From: JBFWVD01 sp050246915
GTDB lineage: Bacteria; Actinomycetota; Acidimicrobiia; Acidimicrobiales; Ilumatobacteraceae
Length of the DNA: 64,000 nucleotides
Assembly (NCBI GenBank): GCA_050246915.1
Contig: JBFWVD010000004.1
Location: 1-64,000 of the forward strand
Direction of reading: 5' to 3'
This document shows positions 8,349 through 19,672 of this stretch, in pieces (positions within the stretch are counted from its first letter, which is position 1; the number at the start of each line of letters is the position of its first letter). The notes below the pieces were generated by a model. That model had not been told where the DNA came from and did no database searches. It saw nothing but the letters and a program-made list of their open reading frames with translations. Made by a program: the position numbers and the translations under genes.

Positions 8349-8489
8349 CCAGCGACTTCGCCGTGACGTGCAGATGAATTGCGTTCGAATCAAGGTTCTG
8401 GGGGAACGAATTCGGAGACATCAGCGTCCTAGGACGAAACACTGAGCCGTGCACTCGTGCTGGAGCGACACGGATGACGGAGGTGCCGG

Positions 8490-8579
8490 ATGTGGGTCCA
8501 AGTGCTAGCCGCAGTTGGTGGTGTTCTGAGCATTCCCCTCGTGATCGGCGGCGTCCTCGCCGCCGTGCGTGGTGATTGA
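8490..8579 (+). CDS. Putative 29-residue single-span membrane peptide
   Basis: This small frame is the only gene-like element in the 379-base stretch 8349-8727. GGAGG at 8479-8483 is six bases before ATG 8490, an ideal spacing. The product has 29 residues: MWVQVLAAVGGVLSIPL, then VIGGVLAAVRGD, which is one hydrophobic helix with a charged C-terminus. Tiny membrane peptides are common but poorly annotated. The evidence is ribosome site plus hydrophobicity only, so chance is not excluded. The rest of the gap shows nothing I can assign. Confidence 0.45.
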   Translation: MWVQVLAAVGGVLSIPLVIGGVLAAVRGD

Positions 8580-8727
8580 AACCGAACCGATGACCCGGGG
8601 ATCTCGGGTGTTTGTCTCAAGGTCGTGCGATGCGGTTCAACCGCGCTGACCCGACCGCCGATCAAGACCGTGCGTCACGGACGACGCCGATGGGTTCGCC
8701 CGTCGAAACTGCACAAGGACGTGGGTC

Positions 8728-9120
8728 ATGGGCACGGATTGCCCCCTGCGCGTTCTCGGCTTGCCCGAGGCCGCGACCTCCGATGAGATCCGCCGAGCGT
8801 TCCGCTCGTTGGCGCGCCAGCATCACCCCGACCTCGGGGGCGATCGCGTCCGCTTCCAAGAGATCCGGGCCGCGTTCGAGACCCTGCGCCGCGCTGGTCG
8901 CGTTGCCGACAAGCCCGCAGCAGCAACCCGAACCGCTCGCATCAACCGCTATCAGACCTGGATGCGTGACCTCGACGCCGCTGCAGCCCTGACGCCGGAC
9001 ATGCTCCTGACGGCACGGCCGTTGGATCGCTCGACCACGCCAGTGCGCACCGTTCAGCCGTCCGACAGCGCCCGACGGTTTGCCGAGGTCTTCGAACGCG
9101 TGCTCGCGGCCGCCAGCTGA
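8728..9120 (+). CDS. Small J-domain (DnaJ-like) protein
   Basis: 130 residues. The N-terminal 60 form a J domain (PLRVLGLPEAATSDEIRRAF, the diagnostic HPD in QHHPDLGG, then FQEIRAAFETLR). There is no Gly/Phe region, zinc centre or C-terminal substrate domain, so this is a class III J protein. Its role would be to stimulate ATP hydrolysis by a DnaK partner for some dedicated client. The remaining 65 residues are not recognisable. AAGGACG lies just before the ATG at 8728. Confidence 0.85.
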   Translation: MGTDCPLRVLGLPEAATSDEIRRAFRSLARQHHPDLGGDRVRFQEIRAAFETLRRAGRVADKPAAATRTARINRYQTWMRDLDAAAALTPDMLLTARPLDRSTTPVRTVQPSDSARRFAEVFERVLAAAS

Positions 9121-9193
9121 GCCCGGTCAGCTGAACCGGGGCGACGATCTCGCCGGGTCCGGCACAGCGCTGCTGCCGGGCCATGATGCAGCG

Positions 9194-10096
9194 GTGCCGG
9201 TCGTCCTGGGGTTGCTCGTCGCGCTGACCTACGGCGGAGCCGACTTCTTCGGTGGCCTCGGTGCCAAGCGCCTCCCGACCTTCACCGTGATGCTGTGGTC
9301 GCAAGGGTTGGGCCTGGTGTTGATGGTCGGCTACGTCGTGTTCTTCGCCCCTGCACTCCCGTCCACGCGTGATCTGCTGTTCGGCTTGGTCGGGGGAGCG
9401 TGCGGTTTCGTCGGGATCGCCCTCCAGTACCGAGCCCTGGCCATCGGTCCGATGCGCTTCGTGGCCCCGGTCGCCGCCATCGGTTCGGCGGTGGTGCCGG
9501 TAGCGGTGTCGGTGCTGCGTGGCCAAGCGTTGCCGGCTCTGGCTGCGGTGGGGGTCGTGGCGTGTCTGGCTGCCCTGGCGGTGCTCGGCTCGGCCGATTC
9601 CGGGGCCGACCTGTCCGGGGTCGATCAGGACGGACCCGACGGTGAAGCTCGCCGCCGCTGGTGGACCTCGGGCCCGGTGCTCGCCGTCGGGGCGGGTCTG
9701 GGATTCGGTCTGTTCTTCGTGTTCTTCGGTGAGCTCAGCACGGAGAGCGGGCTGTGGCCCGTGGCCGTCGATCGACTGGCGTCGGTGGGCCTGGGCGCCG
9801 CGGTCGTTGCTTTCCTGCGCCGGCGAAGCCCCGCCGACCATCGGTTTCTCCCGCGCTCGGGTACCGGCACGCTGACGGTGGTCGCGGTCTGTGGCCTGCT
9901 CGACGTGTCGGCACACAGCCTCTACGTGCTCGCCGGTCACGACGGGTTGACCAGCGAGGTGGCGGTGCTGTCAGCGTTGTACCCGGCGACGACCGTGGCC
10001 CTGGCGGTGATCGTGCTCCGCGAACGGCTGCGGGCCGCTCACCTGGTCGGCTTCGTACTGGCGGCCGCCGGGGTCGCACTCATCGCGGTGGGCTGA
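9194..10096 (+). CDS. EamA/DMT-family inner-membrane transporter
   Basis: 300 residues forming about ten hydrophobic segments in two EamA repeats, from VPVVLGLLVALTYGGADFFGG at the start to LVGFVLAAAGVALIAVG at the end. The drug/metabolite transporter superfamily exports amino acids, nucleobases and other small molecules; the substrate here is unknown. The second repeat has the family pattern LSALYPATTVALAVIVLRERL. I chose GTG 9194 because it places the first helix at the N-terminus and gives the usual family length. Longer in-frame starts would add 38 hydrophilic residues overlapping the J-domain gene. Confidence 0.87.
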   Translation: MPVVLGLLVALTYGGADFFGGLGAKRLPTFTVMLWSQGLGLVLMVGYVVFFAPALPSTRDLLFGLVGGACGFVGIALQYRALAIGPMRFVAPVAAIGSAVVPVAVSVLRGQALPALAAVGVVACLAALAVLGSADSGADLSGVDQDGPDGEARRRWWTSGPVLAVGAGLGFGLFFVFFGELSTESGLWPVAVDRLASVGLGAAVVAFLRRRSPADHRFLPRSGTGTLTVVAVCGLLDVSAHSLYVLAGHDGLTSEVAVLSALYPATTVALAVIVLRERLRAAHLVGFVLAAAGVALIAVG

Positions 10097-10141
10097 CACG
10101 AAGTTGCCCAGGGGGCTTCGTCGCGTGGCAGGGTCACTGCC

Positions 10142-11362
10142 ATGAATCGCATCGTCATCGTGGGGGCGTCGGTAGCGGGTCTTCGGGCTGCCGACGTGTT
10201 GCGTCTCAGCGGGTTCGACGGGAGCCTGACCATCGTCGACGCCGACCGTCATGTGCCCTACGACAAGCCCCCGCTGTCGAAGCGGATCCTCACCGGCCAA
10301 CAGGATCTGGAGCAGATCCAGCTGCGACGCCCCGACGCCCTTGCCGCTCTGTCAGCAGATCTCCGTCTGAGCACGCGGGCCACGGCGTTGGATCTGGCCG
10401 ACAAGCGGATCAGCCTGCAGCACGCCGACGGGTCCTTCGATCAGATCGCCTTCGATGGGCTGATCATCGCCACCGGCTCGTCGGCGCGGACGGTCCCGGC
10501 GTGGCAGGCGTTCGAGGGGGTTCAGACGCTGCGGACGATGGACGACGCCGTTGCGCTCAAGGCGCTGCTCGATGCCGGTCCGCGCCGGGTGGTCATCATC
10601 GGCGCCGGGTTCATCGGCCTCGAGGTCGCCAGCTCCTGTCGGCAGATGGGCATCGACGTGACGGTCGTCGAACCCCTCCCTGCTCCGGTGGTCCGTGGTG
10701 TGGGCGAGGAGATCGGTCAGATCGTCGGCGGGTTCCATCGGGGCCAGGGCGTCGATCTGCGCCTCGGCATCGGGGTGAGCGAGTTGCGCGGTGGTCGACA
10801 GGTCGAACAGGTCGTACTCACCGATGGCACCGTCCTCGATGCCGACGTCGTGTTGGTCGGCATCGGCGGTGCCCCCAACGTGTCGTGGTTGGAGGGCAGC
10901 GGACTGGAACTCGGCGACGGGCTCATCTGCGATGCAACGTTGCGGGCCGCGCCGGGTGTCTACGCCGCCGGGGACGTGGCCCGGTGGCCACATCGGTTGC
11001 TGGGCGAGCAGCTGCGCATCGAGCACTGGACCACGGCATCGGAGCACGGTCAGTCGGCGGCCGAGAACCTGCTCGCCGAAGCGGCAGGCGCCACTGGCAA
11101 AGCCGTGGGAGAGGTGCCGTTCTTCTGGAGCGACCAGTTCGGTGGACGCATCCAGGTACTCGGTCGCAGCGCCCCCGGTGACGATGTCCAGATCGTTCGG
11201 GGCTCGGCCGAGGAGACCAAGCTCCTGGCGTTCTACAGCCGCGGCGAGCGTCTCACCGCCGTGTTGGGTGTGAGCCTTCCTCGCTATCTGATGCCCTACA
11301 AGGCGCTTCTCGAGCGTTCGATCTCCCTGGCAGAAGCCCTGGAGTTCGCGGCATCACAGTAG
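10142..11362 (+). CDS. FAD-dependent ferredoxin reductase (rubredoxin/ferredoxin--NAD(P)+ reductase family)
   Basis: 406 residues. The N-terminal FAD-binding motif is IVIVGASVAGLRAADVL, followed by the family signature YDKPPLSKRILTG at about 40. The NAD(P)-binding motif IIGAGFIGLEVASS comes at about 155, the second FAD contact APGVYAAGDVARW at about 277, and a reductase C-terminal domain (EVPFFWSDQFGGRIQVLG) from about 325. Enzymes of this class pass electrons from NAD(P)H to a ferredoxin that feeds cytochromes P450 or Rieske oxygenases. No ferredoxin or oxygenase gene lies nearby, so the partner must be elsewhere. Confidence 0.92.
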   Translation: MNRIVIVGASVAGLRAADVLRLSGFDGSLTIVDADRHVPYDKPPLSKRILTGQQDLEQIQLRRPDALAALSADLRLSTRATALDLADKRISLQHADGSFDQIAFDGLIIATGSSARTVPAWQAFEGVQTLRTMDDAVALKALLDAGPRRVVIIGAGFIGLEVASSCRQMGIDVTVVEPLPAPVVRGVGEEIGQIVGGFHRGQGVDLRLGIGVSELRGGRQVEQVVLTDGTVLDADVVLVGIGGAPNVSWLEGSGLELGDGLICDATLRAAPGVYAAGDVARWPHRLLGEQLRIEHWTTASEHGQSAAENLLAEAAGATGKAVGEVPFFWSDQFGGRIQVLGRSAPGDDVQIVRGSAEETKLLAFYSRGERLTAVLGVSLPRYLMPYKALLERSISLAEALEFAASQ

Positions 11363-11457
11363 GGTGCACAGCAATCTTGAGTGACAGAACATGAGGATTT
11401 GATCGATCCGATGGGCTGCAGGTTGTAATCGTGTAATCACTCGATAGCTTGCGCGAC

Positions 11458-13833
<2,376 letters not shown>

Positions 13834-13845
13834 CGGGTCTGTTTC

Positions 13846-13870
13846 GCTGGGTCCGCTCCGCTTTCCCAGC
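13846..13870. terminator. Weak hairpin between lon and a convergent regulator gene
   Basis: GCTGGG (13846-13851) pairs with CCCAGC (13865-13870) across a 13-base loop between two convergent stops. The stem is short and there is no T run, so it is only a possible terminator. Confidence 0.3.
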
Positions 13871-13877
13871 TCAAGGG

Positions 13878-14573
13878 TCAGAGCCCGGGGCGCTGACGCT
13901 CCCCGGCTTCGGCCTCGAAGCGGTATCCGACGCCTCGGATGGTGGTGATCCGGCTGGGAGTTCCAGCCGGTTCGCCGATCCGGCGTCGAAGCGTGGCGAT
14001 GTGCACGTCCAGGGTCTTGGTGGTGCCCGACCAGCTGTCCTGCCAGACGTCGGACATGATCTGCTCCCGGGTCAGCGCACGTCCGGCGTTGGCCACGAGG
14101 GTGGTGAGGAGGTCGAATTCCTTCACCCGGAGGTTCACCTCGCTGCCGTCGATCCAGGCCCGACGAGCCAGGCGATCGATCCGTACGTCGGCGGCCTCGA
14201 TCGTCGAGGTGGAACTCTGCGCCAGTGCCCGTTCCACCCGGCCGGCCAACAGATAGGGCACCGTCGAGCTGCTCACCACCCGGACCCGATGGTTCTGGAA
14301 GCGATGGCGTGCCTCTGCACATTGCGCCACGGAGACCACCAGGACCACGGACATCGATTGATGCGTGGAGATGAGCCGGTGACACATCTCCCAGCCCCCG
14401 GTCATGGTCAGATCGATCACCAGAGCGTCGGGCAGAACCTCGTCGAGTACCTCGAGAGCACGCCCCGCTCCATCGGTGATGGCGACGACATGACCCCGAT
14501 CGTGCAGTGCTGCCGTGAGCGCGCGACCGAGCACGCGGTCGGTCGTCACGGCGAGAACCGTCTCAGGGGGCAC
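13878..14573 (-). CDS. Atypical OmpR-family response regulator beside the type VII locus
   Basis: 231 residues from GTG 14573. The C-terminal winged-helix DNA-binding domain is standard (NLRVKEFDLLTTLVANAGRAL to TIRGVGYRFEAEAG). The N-terminal receiver is odd. The phospho-acceptor position is kept (DALVIDLTMTGG), but the usual acidic pair is reduced to one Asp (VLAVTTDRVLG), and the Thr/Ser and conserved Lys region reads VLVVSVAQCAEAR and VVSSSTVPYLL with no KPF motif. Such receivers often work without phosphorylation. No kinase gene is adjacent. It is divergent from the EccC-like gene with 85 bases between them, so it probably controls that locus and itself. Confidence 0.85.
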   Translation of the reverse strand: MPPETVLAVTTDRVLGRALTAALHDRGHVVAITDGAGRALEVLDEVLPDALVIDLTMTGGWEMCHRLISTHQSMSVVLVVSVAQCAEARHRFQNHRVRVVSSSTVPYLLAGRVERALAQSSTSTIEAADVRIDRLARRAWIDGSEVNLRVKEFDLLTTLVANAGRALTREQIMSDVWQDSWSGTTKTLDVHIATLRRRIGEPAGTPSRITTIRGVGYRFEAEAGERQRPGL

Positions 14574-14658
14574 GGCTGAGCAAGGTAAGACACCAGCGAG
14601 CGGCTCTGTCCAGACCTTGATGGTTAGCTGACATTCACTTGGGTACCTTCCCCCGAGC

Positions 14659-17600
14659 GTGGGCGGCAGACGCACTGAAGACACGATCGTTCGCCACTGG
14701 CGCGTCCGTTTCCAAGGTCCAGGAAATGCTGCCACCGAGCAGTCCGCTCTGGCTGTCAGGCCCGTTGATCTCGGTGTCGCCTTCCCGGAAGGAGCCTCGA
14801 TCGGCGATGTCACGCCCGCGTTGTGTGTCGCCCTTGGGCTGGAAGCCGGTGAGTTCGCTGTGTGGCGAGGATCGACCCGCCTCGATCCGTCGGACCTCGC
14901 CCGCCAAGCGTGCGACGGGGAGATCCTCGATCTTCTCCCCGCCAGCATCGAGCGGCAGGCGCGATCCGTCGGGGTCGATCGGACGTCGGCGGAGGAGGGC
15001 AAGCTGCTGGACATCGTCCATGGACCCGCAGCGGGTCGATCGGTGCTCCTCTCTCGCACGAGCGTCGACCTGACCCCGTTCCTGGGAGCGGGAGCGGGAT
15101 CGATAGCGGTGCGTGATCGGTCGGTGGTCTGGAACGCGGTCGGCCGAACCACCGTCCTCGATGACGCCGTCCCGTATCGGATGGGCCCGGGCCTGGCCAT
15201 CGTGAGGCCGACGCTCTCGGCCTCGTCATCGGTCGACGGATTCGTGCACCGCTTGCCGGTGTTCGAGCGACCAGTGACCGAGCGGGTCCTCGGTCCGCTG
15301 CGCGCGCCCGATCGTGAGGACGCTCGACCGATGCCGCTGGTGGCGATCGCCGTCCCCCTGGTGGCCGGAGTAGTCGGCGCCTTGGCGTTCGGTCGACCCG
15401 AGTTCCTGATCATCAGCGCGATGGCGCCGATCGCCTCATTGGCCACCTGGTCGAGTGAGCGATCGAGATCACGCAAGCGTTCCTCGGTCGAGCAGCGACG
15501 GTTCGATGAGGAGGTCGCCGCCGTTGTGGCCCAGGGTGCCGCGTTTGGAACGGAGGTCAGCCGTTCGGCGCACGACGATGATCCAGACCTGGCCGCGCTC
15601 TACCGGGCCGCCGTGGCCGGCGACGGGCGGATCTGGGACCGTGACGTCAACGACCAACTCAGCGTGCGGATCGGCACTGCCCCGGGACGGATCCCGGTGG
15701 CCCTCGGCGCCGACCCGACGAGCCACGGCTTCGGTGCGCTCAGCGAGCAGATGACTCAGCTCCGGGGCCTGGTCGAGACCGTTTCCGACCTCCCCGTCTC
15801 GGTCGAGCTCACGTGTGGGCCCACCGCGGGCGCCATGGCCTTGGTCGGCCCGGATGCGATGCTCGGCGACGGGGTCCGGGCCGTGATCGCCCAGCTGGCA
15901 TGTCGATATCCGCCCAGCCAGCTCCGCCTCGAGGGCTTGGACCACCCGATCGCGAACTCAGGTCGATGGCTACCGCACGTGATGTCGGGACGTCTCGCCA
16001 GCGGCGACCAGGCCGTGCGCCTCCGGTTGGACGTCGATCCGTCGAACGGCCCGCTGCCGACGACCCGCCCGAACCATCCCACGATCTGGGTCACCAACGA
16101 GCCCAGGCGCGTGCCGCGCTGGTGCGACACCGTCGTGACGTTCTCCGGAGGGGATCGGCCCGGGACGGCAACAGCGCTCGTGAGGACGCGTGCGGGCGAC
16201 CGGACCGTGGAGCCAGATCGACTGGACGCGATTCGATTCGATGAACTCGCTCGCGCCCTGGCCCCACTGCGGGAGGCGGCCATGGCGGCCGACGTCCGAC
16301 GAAGTGGTCTGTTGGAACTCCTCGACGCTCCCGATCCGCGCGGGGTCCAGCAGAGATGGGCGCTAGGCGAGCGGACCTACGCCCTCCAGATGACTGTGGG
16401 TGAAGACGCGACGGGGCCGATCACCTTTGACCTGGTGAGCGACGGCCCACACGTCCTGGTGGCCGGCACCACGGGGTCGGGGAAGTCGATGCTGCTCCAG
16501 ACGATGTTGCTGTCGTTGGCTGCGGCTCACCCTCCGGGACGGGTCCAGTTCCTCGGCATCGACTACAAGGGCGGAGCAACCTTCCATCCGTTGCGCGACC
16601 TACCCCATTGCGCTGGGGTCGTGACCAACCTCGACGGCGCGCTCGCCGAGCGGGTGCTGGTGTCGTTAGGCGCTGAGCTCGACCGGCGGATGCGACTGTT
16701 GGACGGTCGCGCCTCGGATCTGGCCGGTTTGCGGTCGATCGACCCCCAGGCTGCCCCGCCGTCGCTGGTGATCGTCGTCGACGAGTTCGCAGCCGTGGTG
16801 CGCGAGGCCCCTGGCTTCCTCGACGCCATGGTCGACCTCGCCCAGCGGGGTCGGAGCCTGGGACTGCATCTCGTGCTCGCCACCCAGAGACCCACCGGCG
16901 CCGTGAACGACGCGATCTTGGCCAACACGAGCATCCGCATCGCCATGCGCACCGCCGATGCTGCCGAATCGATCGCCATCATCGGCGATCGCTGCGCGGC
17001 CGATCTCGATGGACCCGGTCGCGGTCTGTTGCGCCGAGGTGCCGGAGCGCCGATCGCGTTCGAGGTGCCCGACCTCGAACGCCGCACTTGCGAACCGGCA
17101 GAGATCACCACCTGGCCGATGGAGAGCGAGCGGCCGGCCCCCGAGCAGGCCCTCGACGGTCCGAGCGACGCGGGTCGACTCCTCGACCTCATCCAGACCG
17201 CCGCGCGCGGGTTGCCCGGTGGGACGCGGCTGTGGCTCGATCCCCTGCCCGATGATCTGCCTTGGACGCAGCTCAGGGCCGTCGCCCCCTTTGCGGCGGG
17301 CTTCATCGACCGTCCGGAGCGCCAGGAGATTGTGGCCTTGGAACCCCCTGACCGCGGCGTTCTGCTCGTCTGCGGTGCCCACGGTTCGGGGCGGAGCAAC
17401 GCGCTCGCTGCCATCGTGCGGTGTCTGCGTCATCGACATCATGGGTCGATCTCGGTGCAGATGGTGGACTGGTCCGGACGCAGCCCGGTGCACCAGCACA
17501 CCGAGCCCGATGTGCTGGTGGGCCCGGCTCAGATGGAACCGCTGATCCGGCTGATCCAACTCCTCGAGCGACGTGTCGAGTCCCATCGCCACCAGGTCAC

Positions 17601-18666
17601 GCACGGCACCGATGATGACGACGGGCCCACTGTCGACGTCGTCGTTTTGGATGACATCACCCCACTGCTCGAGGATCTCCAATCCATCGACCATGGTCAT
17701 TGGATCACCGTGCTGGCCCGAGCGATGCGTGAAGCTTCGGCGAGCGGGGTCCTGTTCGCGGTGGGAGCGCTGCGTCAACGCGACCTACCGGCGGCCATGG
17801 TTGGGACGGTCGCCACCATCTGGCAGTTGCGGCCCGGTCACGTGGACGACCTGACATCGACGGTGCTACCCGGCACCACCGCGGGTTCGTTGCTCAGCTC
17901 ATCGGCTCGGATTGCATCGACCCCGTCGATGCCTCCCGGCCGGATCGTCGTCGACGGCCATTGGGCCCAGATCGCCCGAATCGACACCGAACCCGTTCGG
18001 CACGGTCGGTACCCGGGGCCGCCCAGCCTCCCCGACCGATGGTCACTGGGGTCCGACCCGACGCCCGAACCCGGCGGCATCGTGGTCGGCATTGCCGATC
18101 TGTCGTTCGAGACCGTGACAGCGCCAGTGTCGGGACATATCGCGATCGTCGGACCGGCTCTGAGCGGGCGCACGAACGCGATCGAAGCGGTGCTCCGGCA
18201 ATGGCGCAGCAGCCGGCGGGTCTTGTTGTCCGGGGCGTCGAGTCGTCTGGGTGCCCTTCCCGAATGGGAAGACCACCTGGTCTACGGCGACGTCGGCTTC
18301 CCGGGTCCGTTGCGCGACCTCATGATCGACGGTGGCGACCTCCTCGTTGTCGTGGACGACGTGGACGAACTCCCTGACTCGGCCGGCGCGGCCTTGGATG
18401 CCCTGGCCAACGATCGGCGGGTCACCTTCGTGGCCGCCGGTACCCCGATCCGGTTCGAACGGGCCTTCTCGGGCTGGCTTGCCGAGGTGAAGCGATCAGG
18501 CCGCTTCCTCGTGCTCCAACCCGAACGCCCGAGCGATGTGGAGCAGATCACGGGGCGACGGGTGCGACTGCGACCTGATCAACCAATGGTGCCGGGCAGG
18601 GGGATGTGGGTGGATCGACGGGCGGCGACGCTGGTTCAGGTGCCGCTGGCTGCAGGACCTCCTTGA
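14659..18666 (+). CDS. Type VII secretion FtsK/SpoIIIE ATPase (EccC/EssC-like)
   Basis: 1335 residues, the motor of a type VII secretion system. Residues 1-200 form a cytosolic region that may hold a degenerate FHA-like domain (RSVLLSRTSVDLTPFLG), as in EssC. Two membrane segments lie at about 225-265. Three FtsK-type ATPase domains follow. The first has an intact Walker A (AGTTGSGKSMLL, near 603-610) and Walker B (SLVIVVDEFA, near 705). The second (CGAHGSGRSNAL, near 905) and third (VGPALSGRTNAI, near 1165) have Arg in place of the Walker Lys, the usual EccC pattern where only the first domain is active. GTG 14659 is the first start after the upstream region. The last 119 bases overlap a convergent substrate gene. 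Confidence 0.9.
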   Translation: MGGRRTEDTIVRHWRVRFQGPGNAATEQSALAVRPVDLGVAFPEGASIGDVTPALCVALGLEAGEFAVWRGSTRLDPSDLARQACDGEILDLLPASIERQARSVGVDRTSAEEGKLLDIVHGPAAGRSVLLSRTSVDLTPFLGAGAGSIAVRDRSVVWNAVGRTTVLDDAVPYRMGPGLAIVRPTLSASSSVDGFVHRLPVFERPVTERVLGPLRAPDREDARPMPLVAIAVPLVAGVVGALAFGRPEFLIISAMAPIASLATWSSERSRSRKRSSVEQRRFDEEVAAVVAQGAAFGTEVSRSAHDDDPDLAALYRAAVAGDGRIWDRDVNDQLSVRIGTAPGRIPVALGADPTSHGFGALSEQMTQLRGLVETVSDLPVSVELTCGPTAGAMALVGPDAMLGDGVRAVIAQLACRYPPSQLRLEGLDHPIANSGRWLPHVMSGRLASGDQAVRLRLDVDPSNGPLPTTRPNHPTIWVTNEPRRVPRWCDTVVTFSGGDRPGTATALVRTRAGDRTVEPDRLDAIRFDELARALAPLREAAMAADVRRSGLLELLDAPDPRGVQQRWALGERTYALQMTVGEDATGPITFDLVSDGPHVLVAGTTGSGKSMLLQTMLLSLAAAHPPGRVQFLGIDYKGGATFHPLRDLPHCAGVVTNLDGALAERVLVSLGAELDRRMRLLDGRASDLAGLRSIDPQAAPPSLVIVVDEFAAVVREAPGFLDAMVDLAQRGRSLGLHLVLATQRPTGAVNDAILANTSIRIAMRTADAAESIAIIGDRCAADLDGPGRGLLRRGAGAPIAFEVPDLERRTCEPAEITTWPMESERPAPEQALDGPSDAGRLLDLIQTAARGLPGGTRLWLDPLPDDLPWTQLRAVAPFAAGFIDRPERQEIVALEPPDRGVLLVCGAHGSGRSNALAAIVRCLRHRHHGSISVQMVDWSGRSPVHQHTEPDVLVGPAQMEPLIRLIQLLERRVESHRHQVTHGTDDDDGPTVDVVVLDDITPLLEDLQSIDHGHWITVLARAMREASASGVLFAVGALRQRDLPAAMVGTVATIWQLRPGHVDDLTSTVLPGTTAGSLLSSSARIASTPSMPPGRIVVDGHWAQIARIDTEPVRHGRYPGPPSLPDRWSLGSDPTPEPGGIVVGIADLSFETVTAPVSGHIAIVGPALSGRTNAIEAVLRQWRSSRRVLLSGASSRLGALPEWEDHLVYGDVGFPGPLRDLMIDGGDLLVVVDDVDELPDSAGAALDALANDRRVTFVAAGTPIRFERAFSGWLAEVKRSGRFLVLQPERPSDVEQITGRRVRLRPDQPMVPGRGMWVDRRAATLVQVPLAAGPP

Positions 18667-19672
18667 TCAGCTCGGTGTTGCGCACCTCGGAGCGGGCCAG
18701 GTTGCCGGCGACGGTCCAGGTGGCAGATGCGGCAGTAGCGGGCGCTTCGGCCGCCACGGTCAGCCCGGTGATCGCCTGCGCGCCGCGCACCATGGGGCCG
18801 AGCTTGTCGGACTCCCGTGCTGCCTGCTGCAACCGGGCCGCAGCTCCGCCACCGGTGGCTGCCAGCAGCACGGTGGGGGCGAGCTGACCCAACCATCGAG
18901 CGGGGTCGTTGCGCAGGGTGTCCCAGTTGACCGCGGCCGAGGCGAGAGCGCCCTTGTTCTCCCACACCGCCTCGATCACGTGATCTGGTCGGGTGAGCAC
19001 CTCCCAACCGCCATCGGCCAGGTCGCCAGGGTGTTCGGCGGCGTACTTCCCAGCCTCGACGGCCAGCGTGGTGATGCTCACCGCCGTGCCGACCGTTCCG
19101 TCGTAGACACCCCGGCCGAAGCTCATCATCTGGCCCCCGACGGCGTCCGTAGCGCCTCCGATGGCGCGGTCGAGATGGCCGAGCAGGCCGCCTCCACCAC
19201 CGCGCGGCGCGAACCGGGCGCCGGTCGTCACCGAGTCGAAGCCGTGCTGGGCGTCGGCATTGGCGGTTGCTGCGTCTCGGCGAGCGCTGTTGGCTCGGTG
19301 CAGCAACCGGGTCCGTTCTGCTTCGGCTGTTGCGTCCGGTGGATCGTGAGGGAGCGATGACGCCTGGGTCCGGGCGGCCGCCACCTGGGCCTGGGCATCG
19401 TCGAGATGGTTCGCGAAACGATCCAGCACGTCGGCTGCGACGTGCAGATGTTCGGATGACCGTGCGACCCGGCCGGGGAGATCGGCGATGCGTTGGGCCC
19501 AGCCATCGGCCGCGGCACCGCTCCAGCTCCCACGATCGACATGACCCGAGACCTCGATGGCGCGGGCCGAATCGCTCAGCCGATCGGCCATCGACCGGGC
19601 CGTCATGGCCATGCGCCGGAGCTCCCCGGGTTGTCCCTGCAGGAGATCGAACTCGCCGGTCAGCCACGGCAT
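18548..19672 (-). CDS. Large WXG100/LXG-like candidate type VII substrate
   Basis: 374 residues from ATG 19672, overlapping the stop of the EspC-like gene by 13 bases. The N-terminal 100 residues are helical and end-to-end compatible with a WXG100-like hairpin (LLQGQPGELRRMAMTARSMADRL, then RGSWSGAAADGWAQRI). A coiled stretch follows at about 110-165 with LHRANSARRDAATANADAQ. The middle (GKYAAEHPGDLADGGWEVLTRPDHV and LAPTVLLAATGGGAAARL) matches the pre-toxin region of actinobacterial WXG100 toxins. No toxin domain is recognisable: the chain ends in a Pro-rich tail encoded by DNA antisense to the EccC-like C-terminus. It may be a structural substrate or a toxin that lost its effector end. Confidence 0.72.
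   Translation of the reverse strand: MPWLTGEFDLLQGQPGELRRMAMTARSMADRLSDSARAIEVSGHVDRGSWSGAAADGWAQRIADLPGRVARSSEHLHVAADVLDRFANHLDDAQAQVAAARTQASSLPHDPPDATAEAERTRLLHRANSARRDAATANADAQHGFDSVTTGARFAPRGGGGGLLGHLDRAIGGATDAVGGQMMSFGRGVYDGTVGTAVSITTLAVEAGKYAAEHPGDLADGGWEVLTRPDHVIEAVWENKGALASAAVNWDTLRNDPARWLGQLAPTVLLAATGGGAAARLQQAARESDKLGPMVRGAQAITGLTVAAEAPATAASATWTVAGNLARSEVRNTELIKEVLQPAAPEPASPPVDPPTSPCPAPLVDQVAVAPVAP

Noticed and set aside
8380..8400. GTTCGAATC resembling a tRNA T-loop
   Set aside because: No acceptor, D or anticodon stems can be drawn around it and no CCA follows at the right distance.
11376..11382. CTTGAGT upstream of lon, like a half-site of the HspR (HAIR) operator
   Set aside because: The second half (ACTCAAG seven bases later) is absent; the sequence there is CATGAGG.
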